Source: Saprospiraceae bacterium (GTDB lineage Bacteria > Bacteroidota > Bacteroidia > Chitinophagales > Saprospiraceae). Taken from it: a stretch of DNA of 37,011 nucleotides. Location: positions 11,174-48,184 of the forward strand of contig JAHDEO010000005.1 in the NCBI GenBank assembly GCA_020628725.1, given 5' to 3'. Below, piece after piece: positions 34,153-37,011 of the stretch. A program made the position numbers and the translations under genes. The number at the start of each line of letters is the position of its first letter. Positions within the stretch are counted from its first letter, which is position 1. The notes under the pieces are model-generated. The model searched no databases and was not told the origin of the DNA. It saw only the letters and a list, made by a program, of their open reading frames with translations.

Positions 34153-34359
34153 TTTTTTAATGATGCAATGTTGAAATGATGTAATGCTTAAATGTCAATG
34201 AGTGGATGACTGAATTTTGAATGAATGAATATTTTATGTGTGGATTTTTTTACAAAAAAAATCAAATCGTACGTTAGAAATATTCACTCATTCGCTCATT
34301 CATAATTCACTCATTAAATATTGTAGCATTATCGCATTTAGCATTTCATCATTACTCTG
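34153..34359. repeat. tRNA spacer 3: inverted word array
   Basis: 'tgatgcaatgttgaaatgat', 'gtcaatgagtggatgactga', the shared 'atgtgtggatttttttacaa' core, then inverse 'tattcactcattcgctcatt' and 'attgtagcattatcgcattt'. It closely parallels spacer 2. Confidence 0.8.
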
Positions 34360-34432
34360 TGGCAACACGGGAGTCGAACCCTGCCCTCTGGTGCTTCAAA
34401 CCAGCGCGCATCACCCCGAGCGCTTTGTTGCC
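34360..34432 (-). tRNA. Divergent tRNA-like gene, anticodon GAA (Phe)
   Basis: 73 nt with acceptor GGCAACA / TGTTGCC, D-stem GCGC/GCGC, anticodon stem CTGGT/ACCAG with loop TTGAAGC (GAA, Phe) and a recognisable TTCGACT T-loop. It is aberrant: position 8 is A rather than U, position 37 is G, and the T-stem pairs only GGG/CCC plus a C-G across a bulged A. CCA is not encoded. It may be a decayed or specialised tRNA. Confidence 0.5.
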
Positions 34433-34655
34433 ATGTGTGTCAATGCTTAAATGTTGAAATGATACAATGCTACAATGGGAATGAGTGAATGAGTGTCCCG
34501 ATAGCTATACGGGATGAATGTGTGAATACTCGGATTAAAAATATTCACTCATCCACTCATTTATAATTCACTCATTAATTGCAGCATTACAACATTCAAG
34601 CATTTCAGCATTGACATATTGTCGCATTATCGCATTGCAGCATTGTCACATTAAA
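34433..34655. repeat. tRNA spacer 4: nested inverted word array
   Basis: Words 'gatacaatgctacaatggga' and 'atgagtgaatgagtg' on the left, inverse 'ttcactcatccactcattta' and 'gcagcattacaacattcaag' on the right. Nested inside is an imperfect palindrome 'tcccgatagctatacggga' (34496-34514), resembling a TCCCGATAGCTATCGGGA element that, from memory, is common in Bacteroidota. This looks like one repeat inserted into another. Confidence 0.75.
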
Positions 34656-34677
34656 ACCGAAATTCGCAACTGCCGCA

Positions 34678-34713
34678 CTGACAGCTACAAACTCCTTTGA
34701 GGAGAGCTATCAG
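34678..34713. other. Structured stem-loop upstream of the tRNA cluster
   Basis: CTGACAGCT / AGCTATCAG (one mismatch) encloses a second stem CTCC-TTTGA-GGAG. It is compact and GC-richer than its surroundings, and lies in the 34441-35026 gap between the tRNA cluster and the divergent redoxin gene. It could be a small RNA or regulatory element; no family is recognised. A direct repeat 'gcctgttcg' lies further right near 34750-34780. The rest of the gap shows nothing clear. Confidence 0.35.
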
Positions 34714-34961
34714 ATGATTCGCATAAGGCACATAAAGGCTACCATACAAAACGCCTGTTCGCGCTGTACTGCCTGTTCGTAAAATTCGATATATTGAATG
34801 TGCTGAATCATTTTAAATTTAGATTTGTAAAATTGAGTTACGCCCATATCTACAATTTGACGAGAAAATAAGTTCCCGTAAAATGACTTTTTTATGAAAA
34901 ACTTTATCTCGATGCAACCGTATACTGTCTTATACCAGACATATTAATGTGGCAAACTTGT

Positions 34962-35026
34962 TTCCAAGCAATAAAATACGCACCTTGTATTTGGAAACAT
35001 TTACACATCCTCCAAATTGAAGAGTT
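34962..35026 (+). promoter_or_regulatory. Conserved leader of the first redoxin gene
   Basis: The leader 'cttgtttccaagca', 'aaaatacgcacctt', 'ggaaacattt' aligns with the leader of the second redoxin gene (36024-36127). TGTTTCC and GGAAACA are inverted and could pair. The shared block implies common regulation or simply recent duplication. Confidence 0.45.
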
Positions 35027-35860
35027 ATGGTAAAAAAAATACGCAATACGATTTTTATATTAGCTTTGAGTGTCAGCTTGGCGTTTTCTCAGACGGTGCA
35101 TGATTTCACGGTCGTAGATACGCACGGTAATACGCACGAACTTTACGCAGATTATCTTGACCAAGGCAAGACCGTTGTTATTGACTTTTTCTGGGTCAAT
35201 TGTGGACTGTGTTTTAATCTTGGTCCATATATGGAATCGCTTTACCAAGAGTGGGGAGGCGGAGAATATGATGTGCAATTTATCGGTTTGACGATTATGG
35301 CAGGCGATGACAATATGGACGTGATCAGTTTTGATAATGGAGCAGGAATTTCTTACCCTTCCATTAGTGCGGAAGGTGGAGCTATCGAAGCAGGTGCACC
35401 ATTTTTGGATGACGATTATGGTTTCTTTGAAGGTACGCCCGGTATTGCTGTCATCTCACCGGATGGTTCGGTGCAATTTGATATATTTGGTAGTGCGCCC
35501 AGTTCTGTTATTCCTATGGTGGAGCAACAAATTATTGACTCTGGAGCGAGACATCCTTCTGAAATCACAGATGTAGAAGATGCCCTTCCTGTTTTTGAAG
35601 AATTAGTGGTATTTCCCAATCCTGCGCGTGATTTTGCTTCAGTCAATTTTACACTCAATGAAAATGCTGATGTCAATGTTCAGGTATTCAATATGTTAGG
35701 ACAGTCTGCATTGGAAGTCTTCAATGGCAATAAATACCCGGGTTATCATCAAGTGGACTTCGATCCGTCTCTACTCTCACCCGGTACTTATTTTGTTCGT
35801 ATTGCTGCGAATGATAATGTACAAACTACACGTCTCATAAAACTACACTCCAATCCGTAG
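35027..35860 (+). CDS. Secreted thioredoxin-fold (TlpA/redoxin-like) protein with T9SS type A tail, copy 1
   Basis: 277 residues. Signal peptide 'MVKKIRNTIFILALSVSLAFS' (1-21), then a TlpA/AhpC-like domain (about 24-175): 'DFTVVDTHGNTHELYADYL', 'KTVVIDFFWVNCGLCFNLGP' with a CGLC redox motif, and 'GTPGIAVISPDGSVQFDIF' holding the cis-Pro Thr-Pro. The tail 'VVFPNPARDFASVNF..MLGQSALEVF..SPGTYFVRI' (about 195-277) is a type A T9SS sorting domain. It probably acts as a thiol-disulfide or peroxidase-like protein on the cell surface. It is a tandem paralogue of the next gene and has its own terminator, so it is probably transcribed separately. Confidence 0.9.
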   Translation: MVKKIRNTIFILALSVSLAFSQTVHDFTVVDTHGNTHELYADYLDQGKTVVIDFFWVNCGLCFNLGPYMESLYQEWGGGEYDVQFIGLTIMAGDDNMDVISFDNGAGISYPSISAEGGAIEAGAPFLDDDYGFFEGTPGIAVISPDGSVQFDIFGSAPSSVIPMVEQQIIDSGARHPSEITDVEDALPVFEELVVFPNPARDFASVNFTLNENADVNVQVFNMLGQSALEVFNGNKYPGYHQVDFDPSLLSPGTYFVRIAANDNVQTTRLIKLHSNP

Positions 35861-35901
35861 CATACGATAATGCCTAAATAACGTAAGGCTACAACATTAT
35901 A

Positions 35902-35951
35902 AATGCGTTAATACTGACGAATATAAGTCGCGGTATTAACGCATTTTTTTT
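35902..35951 (+). terminator. Intrinsic terminator after redoxin copy 1
   Basis: AATGCGTTAATAC / GTATTAACGCATT is a perfect 13-bp stem with an 18-nt loop, followed by a run of T. It ends the first redoxin transcript. Confidence 0.9.
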
Positions 35952-36023
35952 GAAAAATAACTTCAATTTCAACTTCTTTCCACTCATTCTTCAATGTCAC
36001 AAGCTTAACATATTTTGTTAATT

Positions 36024-36127
36024 GCTTGTTTCTCCAACACAAAATTCGCATCTTAGCATTTAAGAACGTATAATTTATTCTTTATACGTTCCTTGGAAAC
36101 ATTTTTTAACACCAAAACCCATAAATT
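36024..36127 (+). promoter_or_regulatory. Leader of redoxin copy 2 with inserted hairpin
   Basis: Aligns with the copy 1 leader (CTTGTTTC, CAAAATTCGCATCTT, TTGGAAACATTT), but between the two conserved halves carries an extra perfect 10-bp hairpin GAACGTATAA / TTATACGTTC (about 36064-36091). The hairpin is absent from copy 1. Confidence 0.5.
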
Positions 36128-36976
36128 ATGGTAAAAAAAATACGCAATACTTTCTTCATAATGGCTTTGAGCGCGAGTTTGGCTTTCGCTCAAACTGCAC
36201 CTGATTTTACAATTACAGATACGGATGGCGTAGAACACAGTCTTTATGCTGATTATCTTGACCAAGGCAAAACAGTCGTTATCGACCTCTTTTTTGCTGA
36301 CTGTCCGCCATGTCACGGACTTGCACCGACTCTTGAAACTATTTATCAAGATTGGGGCGCAGGGCAATACGATGTCCAATTTATCGGTCTTACAGGCGAT
36401 CCTGTCGGAGTAGATAATGACATCAAAGTCCGAATTTTTGAAGCACAAACAGGCATTACCTATCCTTCTGCGAGCAATCAAGGTGGCGGACCGGAAGCGG
36501 CACTGCCTTATACCACCAATACGAACAACCAGTTTGGAACATTTGAAGGTTACCCTACAATAGTAGTCATCGCACCGGATAGAACCGTACAATTTGAAGT
36601 AGTACTTGGAAATGTGCCAAACGCGGCTGCTCTAATCAATCAGGCTATCGACAATACAGGTGCAACACATCCTTCGGAAATTACCGATGTAGAAGATGCC
36701 GTTCCTGTTTTTGATGAATTGACGGTATTTCCCAATCCTGCACGTGATTTTGCTGCTGTTAATTTTAATTTGAATGAACATGCAGATGTCAATATTCAGG
36801 TGTTCAATATGTTGGGACAATCGGCATTGGAAGTTTTCAATGGCAATAAATATCCGGGTTATCATCAAGTGGATTTTAATCCATCTTTGCTTTCACCCGG
36901 CACTTATTTTATTCGCATCACTGCGAATGATAGCGTACAAACTACGCGGCTGATTAAGCTACATTCGCACCCTTGA
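36128..36976 (+). CDS. Secreted thioredoxin-fold (TlpA/redoxin-like) protein with T9SS type A tail, copy 2
   Basis: 282 residues with the same plan as copy 1: signal peptide 'MVKKIRNTFFIMALSASLAFA', redoxin domain with 'KTVVIDLFFADCPPCHGLAP' (a CPPC active site), 'FEGYPTIVVIAPDRTVQFEV' with the cis-Pro loop Tyr-Pro-Thr, and T9SS tail 'TVFPNPARDFAAVNF..NMLGQSALEVF'. The C-terminal tails of the two copies are nearly identical while the redox domains have diverged, including the CXXC motif (CPPC here, CGLC in copy 1). This suggests different redox potentials or substrates with the same secretion route. Its downstream region begins the same 'aatgcttaaatgatgcaatg' word array as the tRNA spacers. 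Confidence 0.9.
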   Translation: MVKKIRNTFFIMALSASLAFAQTAPDFTITDTDGVEHSLYADYLDQGKTVVIDLFFADCPPCHGLAPTLETIYQDWGAGQYDVQFIGLTGDPVGVDNDIKVRIFEAQTGITYPSASNQGGGPEAALPYTTNTNNQFGTFEGYPTIVVIAPDRTVQFEVVLGNVPNAAALINQAIDNTGATHPSEITDVEDAVPVFDELTVFPNPARDFAAVNFNLNEHADVNIQVFNMLGQSALEVFNGNKYPGYHQVDFNPSLLSPGTYFIRITANDSVQTTRLIKLHSHP

Positions 36977-37011
36977 TAATGCGATAATGCTTAAATGATG
37001 CAATGCTACAA
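36977..37011. repeat. Start of another 'aatgcttaaatg' word array
   Basis: 'gataatgcgataatgcttaa' and 'gatgcaatgctacaa' begin directly after the redoxin stop and continue beyond the window. The vocabulary is the same as in the tRNA spacers. Confidence 0.7.

Noticed and set aside
34360-34432. Selenocysteine tRNA
   Set aside because: The T-arm looks superficially similar, but the length is 73 nt, the anticodon is GAA, and there is no long variable arm.
33731-34655. CRISPR-like array between the tRNAs
   Set aside because: The repeated words are irregular in length, inverted as well as direct, and separated by tRNA genes; there are no uniform repeats or spacers and no cas genes.

Overview
The window looks like a chromosomal segment of a free-living Bacteroidota, possibly of the Saprospiria type. 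The support is four proteins ending in type IX secretion system (T9SS) sorting domains: type A 'YPNPA..' tails and one type B gliding-associated tail. There is also a near absence of Shine-Dalgarno sites, an inverting pseudaminic acid pathway, and very large multidomain surface proteins. The species assignment is inference.

Layout. From about 17 kb leftward to the window edge, all genes lie on the minus strand and form a surface polysaccharide locus. In transcription order these are: a WecA/TagO-like initiating phosphoglycosyltransferase, a DUF1972-type GT4 glycosyltransferase, a leucine-rich-repeat T9SS cargo, a Wzz-like chain-length protein, pseB, pseC, pseG, a formyltransferase, pseI, a Wzx flippase, a capsule-type glycosyltransferase-like protein, a Wzy-like polymerase and a second GT4 glycosyltransferase. 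The logic is lipid-linked initiation, chain building with a pseudaminic acid residue, flipping, and Wzy/Wzz polymerisation. No PseF cytidylyltransferase and no PseH acetyltransferase are in the window; a folate-type formyltransferase sits where PseH would be expected, which suggests an N-formylated pseudaminic acid.

Upstream on the same strand are a small lipoprotein and one 15.6 kb gene coding for a 5,188-residue secreted protein. It has a signal peptide, three tandem beta-helix modules of exactly 545 residues plus a divergent fourth of about 520, then CARDB-like, Calx-beta-like, Ig-like, Cys/Gly-rich and PKD-like regions, and a type A T9SS tail. Next come four minus-strand tRNA or tRNA-like genes (Glu, Gln, a CAU tRNA and a GAA tRNA-like gene), each embedded in low-complexity inverted repeats. 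The right end carries two plus-strand tandem paralogues of secreted thioredoxin-fold proteins with T9SS tails.

The most striking feature beyond the genes is that almost every gene junction in the polysaccharide locus holds a palindromic or word-like inverted repeat, and that these differ from junction to junction. Several reach into genes, supplying stop codons, a start codon, a C-terminal tail or an N-terminal extension.
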